From: Dryomyza anilis
Lineage: Eukaryota > Arthropoda > Insecta > Diptera > Dryomyzidae
Assembly: GCA_951804985.1 (NCBI GenBank)
Contig: OX638130.1
Location: forward strand, 118,805,593-118,869,592
Length of the DNA: 64,000 nt
Direction: 5' to 3'
In this document: positions 22,101-33,892 of the stretch, piece by piece
Position numbering within the stretch: the stretch's first letter is position 1
How the letters are laid out: each line of letters starts with the position of its first letter
Notes under the pieces: model-generated
What the model was told of the DNA's origin: nothing
What the model saw: the letters and a program-made list of their open reading frames with translations, nothing else
The model's database searches: none
Translations under genes and position numbers: made by a program

Positions 22101-25100
22101 AATTGTGAAAATTTAAGAGATTTTCTGTAAACCATATTATTTTGAAAACCATTAATCCAAAGAACGACGCGACGCGATACACATTTTCTACCAAATATGC
22201 ATTTTTCGTGTAGGTTTTTTTCATCTGTCAATTATGCTTTTTGATTGGTTACTTTAGCCAAACCTTGATGCTCATGATAAAACACACAATTTAAAAATTA
22301 AAGCAAACAATGCATCATCATTATTAAATGTGTAACTTGTTATGATACTTATTGCATTCAAAAGAAAGCTGATGTAATATTATTTACACATTAAATGATT
22401 TTACGCATAATATGCCTATGATTACCAATTATTCATTTATGGAAATAGAAATGCAGCGCAGCATAAAATTAAATTTAAGGACGCGTTTTGTGTTCTCAAA
22501 AAATATATATAGAAACATTTAAAGAAAAATTAAACATTTAATAAAACTAGGCGTAGCACAAAATGTGCGAAAATAAATAAGCACATGCTTTAATAATATC
22601 AAAGTAACAAATAGTATAGATAAAGTGATATATCTGTGGTGTAGTAATGTATTGAAGTGTGACGTAGTCAAAACACCCAGTTGAAAAATATGAGAAATAG
22701 TTACATCTTATTACAAAATTTTTTACTTAAATTTTTAAATGTTAAAATTAAAAAGGAATCATGCGCATTATGTTTCATAGCTTTCACAGAATTGAGTGTG
22801 TAACAATTCGGATATGGAAATAATTTACCAATTTATAAAATATAAAATATAGTCTGCAAAAATTGATGATTGTCATATAGAAAATATATAACAAAAATCT
22901 ATGTATCTATACAGATAACAATAAAGCCAGTTTTTCAGCAAGTTTCAACTTAGTTTGAACTTTTTTCACATTTTAAAATCATCTATTTGAGTAGATACAA
23001 ATATAACATGCACTTAATAATAATAATAATAGTTATACAGCACTGAAGAGCCTAGGCCGAGCTCTTTCACCATTTGGGCTGTGCATGTTATATTTGTACT
23101 CAAAGTGGTGGGACCTATAGCCGATTCCGAATGGCGAGGTATGAGCTTTTCTTAGGCAATATTCTACTCTCGTAGTTTTGCCATTGACTGCCGAGAGCTA
23201 GCTTCGTATAAAAAAATGTTTGACAGTCGCTGTGATCGAACTCGAGACATTTCCGAACGTATTCCAAAGCACTAACCAATCCAGCCACCAACGCTACTGT
23301 ATAAAATCAATAAATTATATACAAATCAATAAAGAAATGAATAAGTAGTCGGTGTGATAACGTAAAATGAACACGAATTCGGAAAAAACACGCTAGAAAA
23401 CTCATTCTTTTTAGCATACTATCGTTTATTTCGAAATTGGAAAAATATATAGTAAGTTTTAAATTGTATATTTTTGCATATACCGCCTCAAATCTTTATA
23501 TATAATCATTGATATAAACATTTTTTGTCAGTCCAACGATAAATCATTAATAATATCAGCATTTTTATAAATAACTCGATGAGAAAATATTAAAAGACTG
23601 CAACTAGCATACACGGACTGTTTTTCTAAATTTGAAGACTAACGAAATTCTCGGTAATGCAGTATTTAATATATCATGTAGCAAATTTTTGAGCAACCTA
23701 AATTGAACGAAGCGACAGGAAACAAGCAGTAATCTAGTAATTACTAGCACAAATTAACGAAAATTGTTTTGGCGCATGTGAAATATATATATCCAAATTA
23801 TAACCTTGAAAGGTAAATGAGGGGGAAGGATGTACATTTTTGCTTTAAGGAAATACTAGTACTGTTTGAAAAGTGACACTATAAGTCTAATATATATGAA
23901 GTGCATTTTTTTTAATCACAACCAACCGGCCGATACAAAATACTATAAATACCTATTTTCACCGAGCTGGCCTATTATATTCGTCCTATTCTATTCGTCA
24001 CACGTGAATAAAAAAATGCGTATAATGGTGAGGTTAAACTGGATATGGAGCAAATAACAAATAACAATTTATTTTTCATAAAAGCTTAACAGATTTTTTA
24101 TCTATTGTATGAAAGGATAGGAAAAATATCAATACGGTATATAATATATCACGCAAATATTAGGAAACATAAAAACAAATAGAAAAATTAATCATTTTTT
24201 TCGAGTCAATGATGTATGGAGCTTGATTTTGTGGAATATCAGTTACAGTAGCATTTGTCAGAGCTGTATTGAACGCATTTGAACCAAACCAAAATATTTT
24301 AGAGCATTCTAAACAGGTACCATATAAATTGAAAACACAAGATAATGAAATGTGTGACCTACACATCTCATTACAGATATCAACATATTTTGGTACATTT
24401 GAAATTGTAATCAGCTGTTTATAGATGCAAATAATGATACAATACAACTACCTGATTATGTGCACATCATAAAAACGTTTGCAACTGAAATGTAACCAAT
24501 TTTGTCTAAATTCTTAGTAGAAGAAAATTTACAATATTTACAAGTTTTAGATTGAATTAATTTCCCTATATATGCACCTAAGTTGACTAGTGCCTAATTG
24601 CAAACAACACTAGAATTATCGACAAAACATGTCGTAATCTTTTGACAGATGCCAACAGATTTCCACTGGGTAGCATGTAGTGAAAATTACTCATGCTATT
24701 TTATGAATACTTAAATGATATTTTTAGTAAAATTTGAAAGCAACTAATAAATTAATTAAATCATTTCTTTTTCTTCAAAGCAAATTCAAGCATATCGAAA
24801 AATCTAACTTTAACAACAAAATTTAACAAAACTAGACAAAATCTGTCAACTATATCAAGTATAAACGCATTTACATGATTCTGCATATTGCCAATTTATA
24901 GGCAAGAACCTGCTTTACAAGTTTAAAAAGAAAAATAATAAAACAAAACTCCAAATAAATCTACCCTACCTACTACATACCGCTTGATATTGAACTCGGT
25001 CAATTATTATAATAATAATGATGTTGATGATTATAAAATGGCGCTGGAAAATATTTAGCTGCGTACGACCAACAGATTTACCTGTGTTTTATTTGACTAT

Positions 25101-26409
25101 GGTGTTGACATATTTGGGGGTCTACGTGTCATATAGTCTAAGATGTTTACAGTTTTTATAAAACATTTATGTAAAGTATTTTTCAAATTGTTGAAAATGT
25201 AAAATACAAAACGAAAAATACCTAAACATAACCTCAAAATAACTGATTAAAAGAGACGTTGAGGCAAAACTCTTCATACGCAGAGTTTACAACGAATATA
25301 AAGTTGCATGTGTTTGTTGTATGGATTGGTTGTTCTTGTTGTTGTTGTAGTTGTTGTGTATTCAATGATACAGATACAGACTATAATCAGCACAGTTTGT
25401 TATGTCAAATAAAGTTTAATATGTTTGTCTTAAAATAGCAAAAGGAAAAACATAAATTGCTTCAAATATAAGACAAAAATTTGAGCACTTTAAAAAGTAG
25501 AAAATGCTTTAATTATAAGCTGTAATTTTAGCGACATTTTTTTTTTAAACAAGTAGAAAAACAATTTTTATTTTTGAAAGTGTTTCTTTTTTGTATTTGC
25601 TAAAGTAGGCACCTACTACATACTGTTATTTAACATTTTGCTTAATGTACGCAAATTTGTTGGGACGTTTAAATCATATTAGTTACCTTTAATGACGACG
25701 TTTTAAACATTTGCAAAGATTTAATGATTCTCTTTTTTTTATTTACGTGATTGACCATAAGTGAAAGTATAGAATGCACAATTTGAAAACGACTTTGACT
25801 GGTACGCAGCGCAGACATAACCTAAATTTGGACTATACGCTGGACAGACGACAGACGGACAAGTAAGACTAATGTAATGTAGCAAATACTTGGAACGGCC
25901 AGTCGCTGCTGCATTGAACTAATTAACCTTGTTTGGGCTGGGTTTGCAGCGGCACAAAAGTGACAGGGAGGAAATATTGTATAATACTTGAGAATATTAT
26001 AATTTAGCAATAGAATTAAAAAAAAATATTTGTAACTTAAAATTTAGAAAAATGCATTTTTACTTACGTTCGTCTCTGGTTTGAATTTGTCCACCAGCAG
26101 CTGTAGAAAAATCAAAGCAGGCGCACAAAAAGTAGAAGAATAGAAGAAATAGAAAATTAGTCAATAATTCTTGAGGCAGTACTAAAAAATTAAAATATAT
26201 ACATAATGAGCAGCATTAAGAATGGTAATTTCCACTATTGCTGCGCCGACTTCAAACCTTGGTACAATCCAAACCGTCCAACTCACCTGATGCACCTTGA
26301 TGTGCGCCTTGATCGCACGCTGACAATAAATTATATCATTTTTAATCTCCCTGGGAAATTTGAAAACATTATCCAGATAGTACTGAAAGAAACGCGCGGA
26401 CATAGTCAT
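16106..26409 (-). CDS. PHF21A/BHC80-type PHD-finger protein (LSD1-CoREST complex family)
   Basis: Six exons on the minus strand (26287-26409, 26068-26100, 18700-20067, 18374-18605, 16349-16513, 16106-16287) join in phase and give 700 aa. An N-terminal helical stretch includes KAHIKVHQLLVDKFK (compare KVEIQVHQKLV in PHF21A). A Gln/Ala/Pro-rich middle follows, then RRSKRKRR at 485-492 and KRGRRP, AT-hook-like, at about 545-550. The PHD finger uses C578, C581, C591, C594, H599, C602, C627 and C630 (C4HC3), and a C-terminal coiled coil ends the protein. The same order occurs in vertebrate PHF21A, which binds unmodified H3K4 in the LSD1-CoREST repressor complex; that role is inferred from the family. 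The donor after 18700 is weak (GTTGGT). The start is uncertain: the frame stays open upstream to an acceptor at 26438, so an earlier exon could add residues. Confidence 0.82.
16590..18130. repeat. Degenerate ~20-bp tandem repeat (AAATTTAGTTAAAATAACAG) in PHF21-like intron
   Basis: About 1.5 kb of variants of AAATTTAGTTAAAATAACAG fill the intron between the exons at 18374-18605 and 16349-16513. Units vary in length by indels and in sequence (AACAG/AAAAG, TTAGTT/TTTGTT). It is composed almost entirely of A and T with few C. The same unit recurs at 20500-20990 in another intron of the gene. Confidence 0.85.
20500..20990. repeat. Second tract of the AAATTTAGTTAAAATAACA repeat
   Basis: The unit and orientation are the same as in the 16590-18130 tract, but shorter and more decayed. 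It lies on the other side of the 1.4 kb central exon. Confidence 0.8.
21628..21865. mobile_element. MITE-like element with GGGTGTG ends (copy ii)
   Basis: The left end is GGGTGTGTGCGAATTCGAC and the right end CAATTCGCACATACCCC is its approximate inverse. It shares CGGCAACCGGTAATTGTTA and GCATTACCGACAAAATTTA with the copy at 4064-4307. Confidence 0.72.
23014..23300 (-). mobile_element. tRNA-derived SINE, head type B (copy S2)
   Basis: An (AAT)n tract at 23014-23031 is the 3' tail. The body (GTGGGACC, GCCATTGACTGCCGAGAG and so on) matches the other copies. The head differs from type A: on the minus strand it reads about GGATTGGTTAGTGC, then a B-box-like GAGTTCGATCAC, then GCGACTGTCA. Confidence 0.72.
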
Positions 26410-26437
26410 GATGTTGCTTTCTGCCAATTCAATAAAC

Positions 26438-27690
26438 CTGCGACAGGACAAAGTCAATCAATGATGATGATGTTGAGGAAGAAGCTGCAACTTTTGCACG
26501 TCAACTGTTTTACAAAAAATCTTTGAACAATTTCAAACAATTTCTGTTGCTTGTTTAACTTTTTTTTAATAATTGTTTTATTTTATTTTTTTTTTAACTC
26601 TACACTGTGTTGGTTCCAAAGAGTCGATTCGTAGCACACGTCCAAAATGATCCAAAGTAACAATCGTCGTCGTCGTCGTTGTTGTTGGTTTAACTTGGGA
26701 ATTTCATTCATTCACAGCGCGACGTCGACTGCGTTTTTGACATTTGAGCGCAGCAAGTACTCGGCTGCTGCTGGTTTGGTTTGCAACAACAACTACAAAA
26801 CACTAGAAACACATCAAATGTACGACGACCGTTTGAAAAAATTTACTTTTGAAAATAACTCCACTTTTTGCTTTTATTACAAACAAAATTTTGAATACAG
26901 TTTTTTTACAGTAGTTTCAGCTACTTGTTTCGCGTGCTATTATTGTTGGTTTTGAAAACGTGCGCCAGCCAGTACTTATTGAAGATATGCAAAAATTTGA
27001 AATTTCCGACGGCGTTCAAGATGATGTCCGACAGCAGCGCCAACGGTTGTGTGTGCAACTAGTCGCGGGGAAATTTAACAAGCAACTGCAAATTTCCCTT
27101 TCTTTATTTACTAATTATACAAATAGTAACAAATTAATTAAGCATACCAATGCTTTTTTCAGTTCTGCATGTTTTAGTTTAATTTTTAATTAATTTTATT
27201 AAACCACCAGTGGCTGCAAACAACAACAACAACAAATTTGTATAAATTCAAAAATTTTCCCTGCACTAAAATTCCTTTACACAAAGTTGTATCTTTCACT
27301 TGGCAGCACTTTTCACAGTGCTGCCATATTTGGCAACTGCACTGACAACTGCTGTCAGCTGTCAAGTGTTTTTTCTGCTTGTCGCTGACATTTCGCATAT
27401 TTGTTCGCAGCCCTAGTCGTCGCCGATTTTTCACGCGATTTCCATTGAATTTTCCGCAAATTAGCTCAACTGCAATTCATAAAATCAGGTAAAAACAGCG
27501 AGCACGCATTGGCATGAATTTAAAACAGCTGCCAAAAGCATAGTTGGAAAATTGTTGCTGACTGGCCCTGGCTGGAACTGCGTCCGCGATATTCTAACCT
27601 ACAAAGTTACATAATTTAGAAAAATTTTGGAACTTGCATTGAATTTTTATTGTCGACAGCTCTAAAATATGGTTTTTCACTCATTTGCAG
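26438..27690. promoter_or_regulatory. Divergent control region between the PHF21-like gene and ATP synthase delta
   Basis: This region must supply promoters in both directions. The plus-strand gene probably has a non-coding first exon ending at 27488, where ATCAG is followed by the donor GTAAAA, and an intron 27489-27690 ending TTTGCAG. At 27302-27325, GGCAGCACT and AGTGCTGCC form an inverted repeat with an intervening TTTCAC. CAA/GTT trinucleotide runs occur near 26660-26690. No TATA box is evident, as expected for a housekeeping gene. Confidence 0.5.
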
Positions 27691-27697
27691 CTACACA

Positions 27698-28286
27698 ATG
27701 TCTCTGGTGAAAAACGCACGTCTTTTGGCCACACGCGGCGCCCGCCTGGTGCAGTCCCGCGGCTACTCCGAGGAGATGAAACTCACCTTTGCCGCTGCCA
27801 ACAAGACCTTCTACGACAACGCCGAGGTGCGTCAGATCGATGTGCCCTCCTTCAGCGGCAGCTTTGGTATTTTGGCCAAGCATGTGCCAACTTTGGGTGC
27901 GTAGCAGAAAAACAAAAATGTTTAAAATCAATATTTGTAAATTATTTGTATTATGTTAGCTGTGCTCAAGCCCGGCGTTGTGCAGGTCTTCGAGAACGAC
28001 GGCAAGACTGCCAAGTTCTTTGTCTCCAGCGGCACCATCACCGTCAACGATGACTCCTCCGTGCAGGTCTTGGCCGAGGAGGCTCACAGCATTGAGGACA
28101 TTGATGCCGCTGAGGCCAGACAGTTGCTGTCGAAATTGCAGTCACAGCTGAGCTCCGCCACCACCGATGAGGTAAAATTATATATATATTTTTTTAATTT
28201 TATTTATATTTTCTACTACTTAGGCTAAAGCCGAAGCTGCCATTGCCATTGAATGCGCTGAGGCCATTGTCAAGGCTGCCGAATAA
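27698..28286 (+). CDS. ATPsyndelta: ATP synthase F1 subunit delta, mitochondrial
   Basis: Three coding exons (27698-27896, 27960-28171, 28224-28286) join in phase and give 157 aa. The N-terminus (MSLVKNARLLATRGARLVQ) is an Arg-rich mitochondrial targeting peptide. Residues about 25-110 form the beta-sandwich domain with SFSGSFGILAKHVPTLAVLK and PGVVQVFENDG. The C-terminal two-helix hairpin is Ala/Glu-rich (DIDAAEARQLLSKLQ ... AAIAIECAEAIVKAAE). The protein is the bacterial-epsilon homologue in the central stalk of F1Fo ATP synthase on the matrix side of the inner membrane. Codon use is GC-rich at third positions compared with the surroundings, fitting high expression. An AATAAA signal lies near 28345. 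Confidence 0.96.
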
Positions 28287-28983
28287 CTCTAAAACAACAT
28301 CTTAGCGCGTATTTATAATAAATTCCGATGAAAAATGCGAAAGTCAAATAAAATCTGTTTTAAGTGAAACTTTTGCATTGTTTATAAAACACACAAACGC
28401 GGCATGCAACATGCCAGTTGGCACTAAAAGTTTAAGTAATAAAATTGAAAATGAAATGAAACAACTTGAGAAAAATGTGTTGTCAAGATTACAGGTAATT
28501 TGGATGTGTATTTAACAGAAATAATGTGAGTTCATTAGAATGGTTTTAGTGTTGTACAAATGGAACAAGCTTAATTTTCTTTATCGTTTTTGAACAATTT
28601 TTATTTCGATGGATTGTTACGGAAGTGTACAAGAGTTATGCATGAAAACAAATGAGATTGTGTTTTCTATTTTACAGAATTTCGTAAACCCCATGATTAT
28701 CGAAAAAGACAAATTTCTCTACTATAATTGAAACTTTGCAGAAATAAAAAATGTGGAAATTACTTATATAACTAAAATTTATGAAATGTATTTTGTATCA
28801 AAATATTAACGACAAATATTTACAATACTAGCGAGTTTTAACCCTAGGTTGGATAACTATTTGGTGGGAAAAATTTTAACATTCATGGTCTGCTCAGACC
28901 AATTGAGTGATTTGTGTCCTTTAATGGTTCATAATGTCTAAGCAGATGATCCGATATGCACATAAAGTGCATGTGGGACTCTA

Positions 28984-29275
28984 TAATAATAATAGTTTGG
29001 CGCTACAGTTCTGTAAGAACTGTAGCGCCGAGCTCTCTCACCATTTTGAGCTGTGCATGTTATATTTGTAACTAAAATGGTGGGACCTACAGTTTAATGC
29101 CGAATCCGAACGGCGTGTTATAACTTTTCATAGGCTTGCCATTGACTGCCGAGAGGTAACGCGGTATAGAAAAATGTTTTCTATGAAATCATTTTATTAG
29201 CCCAAGTCTAGGCTTGGACATTGGACCTTTACGGCTCGATGTCCAACTCACTAACCTCTGAGCTATGGTGCTATA
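28984..29275 (-). mobile_element. tRNA-derived SINE, head type A (copy S3)
   Basis: The tail AATAATAATAG at 28984 is followed by the shared body (GGCGCTACAG, CGAGCTCTCTCACCATTTT, GGTGGGACCTACAG). On the minus strand a decayed type A head reads about CATAGCTCAGAGGTTAGTG. The B-box region is mutated, so this copy is old. Confidence 0.72.
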
Positions 29276-31119
29276 CTTATCAAAAATTAATAAGAAATAA
29301 AAAACAATAAAAAAATGTTTATTATATATAAAAATTATTAAAATTAAATAAAAAAAAATATTTTTCGGTCCATAGAAATGCTATTTTTATTAGACGCTTG
29401 TCTGTGTTAGGTAGTTTATAGGCCACCTCAAATTTTGTCGCTCTCACCTCTGGAATCACCCAAAAATCAAAAACGAGAGGGTGTTTCGACTGGTTTTGAT
29501 AGTTTATTTCGCAGGTCAAACGTCAAAAAACGACAAAAAATTCACTCCACCTCCCTAATAACAAAACAGAAAAACTCAATTTTTCGAAAACATAATTTTC
29601 CAAATAATTGTTTAACAAAACAATTAAAAATGAATGGGCCGAAGCAGCCATATATAAAATATGATCATTGGTATCTCCATGACATCAAAAAAATCCTCTA
29701 GTTGACTAAGAAGGTATTGTTTTCAGTGGTACCCTGTTTTTTTTACATCCACGCACAAAAAATAAGATTTATAATTATTCCGGAGAAAAATGCTTTATCT
29801 CTGTATACTGACCGGTAAAAATGTGTGTGGTCAACCAGACCCAGTAGGTTATTTTAGAAGTTTTAAATTTTAAATAAAAATTTTGTACTACAAAATTATC
29901 GCAATATGTTTGAAAATAGCTCTATTCGGAACCGAATTCATATGTTATAGAAGTCAAAAAGTTCAAAACTGTTTTTAAATGTTTTTGCAATGAAAATAAT
30001 GTGAAAAATATGTCAGTTTTCCAAAAACTTAATTAATTGATTTATCCGTAAAAGAGAATTTTGATTTATTGATTAATCCGACAACACTTATATGTATATC
30101 ATAAAATTTGAGGCAATTCTTGGCGAATTAAAAATGTTTCTGTTCGTACCGATATATGGAAAACATAATTTTAATGAAAATTAAATTCTAAATTTGCAGC
30201 CGCTTGCATATTTTTAATAGACCCTGATGATAAATGTTTTTTGCTAACACCGCTGCTGTTGTTTTTCAGAATGCTGTATGTATAAACTTCCCTTTTTTGT
30301 TACCTGTAATACAAATTATAAGTATTCCGGATCAATCCCGTCATTTCTTATTCTAATACTAAAAGTCCCGGGATTGTCAAATGAAAAAAAAAATGCATGA
30401 ATATAAAAAATGCATCTTTCTTATCTTAAAAATTTTAATTTCACTTCAAAAGCTTACCCTATTTTTTACTTAAAACATGAATGTTTGACAAAATTGGGTA
30501 CTAGGGCGAAATAATGGTGTTTTATCATATTTATCTATACGGTGCAATTTATCGGCAGATAAAGACGAACCTACCAAAGAAAAAGTTATGAAAAACCTTT
30601 GACTCGGCCGTACAAATTCGGTATTTAACTGTATGTCCTACCATTTAGAGTACAAAGTTAAGACACAACTGATATTGGTGCGAAAGAGATAGCTCTATGT
30701 AATTGTGCTGAATTGCTTAATTATTGTATTGTTTTTTTATGTAATACTCTGGTAAATAAGTATATAGTTTTTACTTTCATTTTCGGCATAAGTACCCCAC
30801 ATTTACTAAATCCTTTAACAAAAACAAATTAATAAACATATATTTTCTCCCGCTTTATTGTCTAAATCAGCTATTTTCATACATCAATAATAAATGTACC
30901 TTTTCTAAGTAGCCAATAAAAAAAAGAATAATATTTTAGAAATGTTGCAACATTCAACTCAAATAGTCGAATTGCAATTGAATTTGAAGTACCCTATAAT
31001 CACGCAGAACTAAATCAAAAAAAAACTTATTTTTTGTTATCCTTTATTCTCTACTTAAATTGTTTTTAAGAAAAATATGTCCTAATTTTTTATAAAAATT
31101 TATATATACAAAATGTTCG

Positions 31120-32390
31120 GATTTTTAGGTGAGATACTTAACCGTGGTTTACTAAACTCTTATTTTATTTAAAAAAAAAAACACCAATTGGGAACATATT
31201 TTCTCTTGGGATTCGGTTCATTCAATTCCTGTTTTTTCTATTTGTATAACCAATTCTTAAAAATGAAATATTAAAAATAAAATGTCCCTTTTGTTTAAAA
31301 AAAGTCGCAGTGCTGCCAATAATTTCCCTCTTAGAGGTAAACTTGGCAGCACTCAAACGAAATAGAAGCAGGTACTTTTACGACGCTATCATCCAAGTAC
31401 AACTTTATTTAAAATTCTTCAACTGAAACAAATTGTTTATTATGAATTATGTGAAATCAATAATTTTTAAATTTCGGTCTTGTAAAGCATCCCAGTAATA
31501 AATTTGTCCAGGCCTTGCCAGTATAAGCCCTGCTATAACAACTTCTTAGCATCCTCAATATACATTCTGTCATCACTGTACCTGATGAGTACATCAGGTA
31601 CAGTGTACAGGTACAGTACAGCACACCTAGAGAATCCGCGCCAATCGATTTGGTGACTATTTCTACTATTTTTCAAATACAAAAGCGCTGCTGTTCACCT
31701 TCTAATGGAATGCTGACCGTAATGAGTCAAATTATTTTTTGAGACCTCAGAGCCGTTCTCTGAGAAACAAAAAGGGAAGTCTTGCAAAAATGTTCATTTC
31801 ATATAAAAAAAAAAGAAGAAAGGAAATCATGTAGTCGGGAAGGGGTTCTACCTGGTTGAGAATCAGTAATAGCATAGCTTCTTACGCCTTAAATTTACTT
31901 CTGAGATGTAAATTTATAGCACTATACGGTAAATTTATATTTAGATATATATGAAAATAAAATTCAAGGTAATTTTAAATGAGATACTTAAAAGTGTCTT
32001 ACTAAATTCCAGTAAGTGGGAAACATGTTCTCTTTGTTATAAGATTTGGTAAATGTATTATCTATTTTCCGACTTCTATAATCAATTATTAAAAATAAAG
32101 TTTAAAAATGATTCTTCCATTTTGTATACATTTTTTTTAGTGCTAACAAGAATTTCCCTCAGAGTTCAACTTGGCAGCACTCGACCGAAACAGGCGCAGG
32201 TATATTTACGACGCATTATGCGCTTAAATTTATTTTAAATTCTACAACTGAAACAAATTTTTTACTACGAATTATGTGATATCAATTTGTTTAAAGTTTA
32301 GTCTATTCTGAACGAGAAGAATGGAAATTTATAACACTGTAAGGTATATTATTGAATTTATATTTTATATGTTTGCAAATAAAATTCAAG
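31120..32390. repeat. Diverged tandem duplication of a non-coding segment
   Basis: Two diverged copies run in the same direction, about 31120-31460 (with its leader) and about 31905-32390. Shared landmarks are GAGATACTTAA, the AATTTCCCTC block, CTTGGCAGCACTC, TTTACGACGC, CAACTGAAACAAATT and AAATAAAATTCAAGGTA. The function is unknown. Confidence 0.6.
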
Positions 32391-32524
32391 GTATTTTTTT
32401 AAAATTTTGGTTGCAATAAATTGCATTTTATTTATTAATTATTATTATAACTATTTGTATGTTTGTATGGCTTCTTATGTAACTTATAAATAATGTGCGC
32501 AATGCTGGCTTCAGTCTTGAGCTC

Positions 32525-33797
32525 CTACCAGTGCTGAGCGGGTGGTCCGTAGGACTGGGCTGGTGCGTGAACGTGTGTCACTGGGGCAGGTGGTCCATAT
32601 GACTGCGCAGGGGCGTGGTGAACCACTGGAAGTGGTGCGGTGTAGATGGGGGTGGGCGCGCTGTAGACTGGAGCAGGAGCGGTGAAAACTGGTGCTGGAG
32701 CGGCCAGAGGAGGCAAATAAGATGTTGAGGGTGCAGCAATCGAAGCAGATTCCTGATGCACAACCGGCAGTGAGGCGTAGACGGGAGCTGGAGCGGCGGC
32801 GACAGAGTGAGCAGCCTGCTCATGAATAACGCGAATCACTTTGGCAGGTGCAGGTGCGGCAACAGGTGCAGGTGGCAAGTACGATGCTGAAGGCGCCGAC
32901 AGAGGTGGCGACTGGAAATGTTGTACATGGCCATGGGAAGTGCCAGTGGAGGCAGAAGCAGTTGCGTGAGAGTGCACAACCTTGATGACCTGAGCGGGTG
33001 CAGAGTAAGCCTGGGATGGTGCATAAGTTTGTGTGGCAGCCTGTTGGTGTACAACCTTTATGACCTGTGGAGCAGCGACCGAATGAGCTGCTACTGCATG
33101 TTGTTCGTGCTGATGTTGATGTACAACCTTGATAACCTTGACGGGGGCAGCATGTACTGCAGGAGCATGATAAACGGGCGCCGAATGCACTTCATGATGC
33201 TCATGATGTGTATGATGATAGGCGGGTTCCGCCTCGTGTGAGATCACTTTAACCTTGTAAACGTGAGCAGAAGACTGTGGCGCTGGAGCATGTTGATGAA
33301 TAAGCTTGACAACCTGCAGAGGTGCAGCTGCAGGGGCGTAGGCATGACCGCCCGAGCTCTGCTGATGAATCACTTTAACCACCTGCACGGATGAGCCGCT
33401 GCCATGACCGTGTCCATGACCGTAACTCTGACCATGACCGTATCTAATGCCATGTCCAATATTGCCGGCGCTATGTCCATGCGAGACACCGCTGTTGTGG
33501 CCAGCACCTCCACCACCGCCCAGCAGACCCAAGAAGCCAGCATTGGCAACGGCGAAGACAGCTAACAAACATACGAAGACCTAAGAGAAAAAGTGCAGTT
33601 TTTAGTAATTTTTATAAATCAAGTTAAATTTCAATTTAAAGTGTTCGTTGTAAGAAATCACTTAAAATATAAAGTATACACTTTAAAATTTAAAATGCTA
33701 ACTATACAATTTACATTTTTCACTCTAATAATATAAAGTGTGTATTTTAAAATCCAAGCGTTTTTGTTGCAATATCCTTTGTGTCACTCACCTTCAT
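32525..33797 (-). CDS. Secreted His/Ala/Pro-rich cuticle-like protein with VIKVVH repeats
   Basis: A six-base first coding exon (33792-33797, Met-Lys) joins the main exon (32525-33580), giving 353 aa. MKVFVCLLAVFAVANAG is a clear signal peptide. A Gly/His-rich part (GHGQSYGHGHGHG) follows, then about seven copies of a hydrophobic motif of type V-[IV]-K-[VL]-[IV]-H-[QES], separated by Ala/Pro/Ser/Tyr spacers. The C-terminus contains AQSYGPPAP repeats. No chitin-binding Rebers-Riddiford domain is present. The composition fits a low-complexity cuticle or other extracellular matrix protein, but I cannot name the family. The exon structure and the VVKV motif resemble the array genes to its right, suggesting common descent. 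Confidence 0.82.
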
Positions 33798-33855
33798 TTT
33801 TCACCTCTTTTGCTTAATTGATGGAGAGAAGTACAGTGGAAAATGGTTCGATTTG

Positions 33856-33892
33856 TAATGATGTCAATCAACAATCGCCACACACTTTTATA
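33856..33892 (-). promoter_or_regulatory. Core promoter of the VIKVVH-repeat gene
   Basis: On the minus strand TATAAAAG (33885-33892) lies about 24 bp upstream of TCATTA (33856-33861), close to the arthropod initiator consensus. The start codon follows about 60 bp later. The layout matches the array promoters. Confidence 0.7.

Larger units (their letters stand above)
20068..26067 (-). other. Large intron of the PHF21-like gene
   Basis: This is a 6 kb intron. It holds the second tract of the AAATTTAGTTAAAATAACAG repeat (20500-20990), a MITE copy (21628-21865), a SINE (23014-23300) and a diverged partial MITE near 23637-23720 (CGGTAATGCAGTATTTAAT). The remainder is AT-rich with no exon I can support. 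Confidence 0.65.
28287..32524. other. Gene-free intergenic block
   Basis: Apart from a SINE (28984-29275) and a tandemly duplicated segment (31120-32390), I see no gene here. The short open frames at 29322-29701 lack family resemblance and splice context. Confidence 0.5.

Noticed and set aside
21899..22231. 110-codon minus-strand ORF in the PHF21-like intron
   Set aside because: It has AT-driven composition (Ile/Leu/Phe/Asn), no recognisable motif and no supporting exon context.
27677..27931. Minus-strand ORF over ATP synthase delta
   Set aside because: It is a shadow of the highly biased coding exon on the plus strand.
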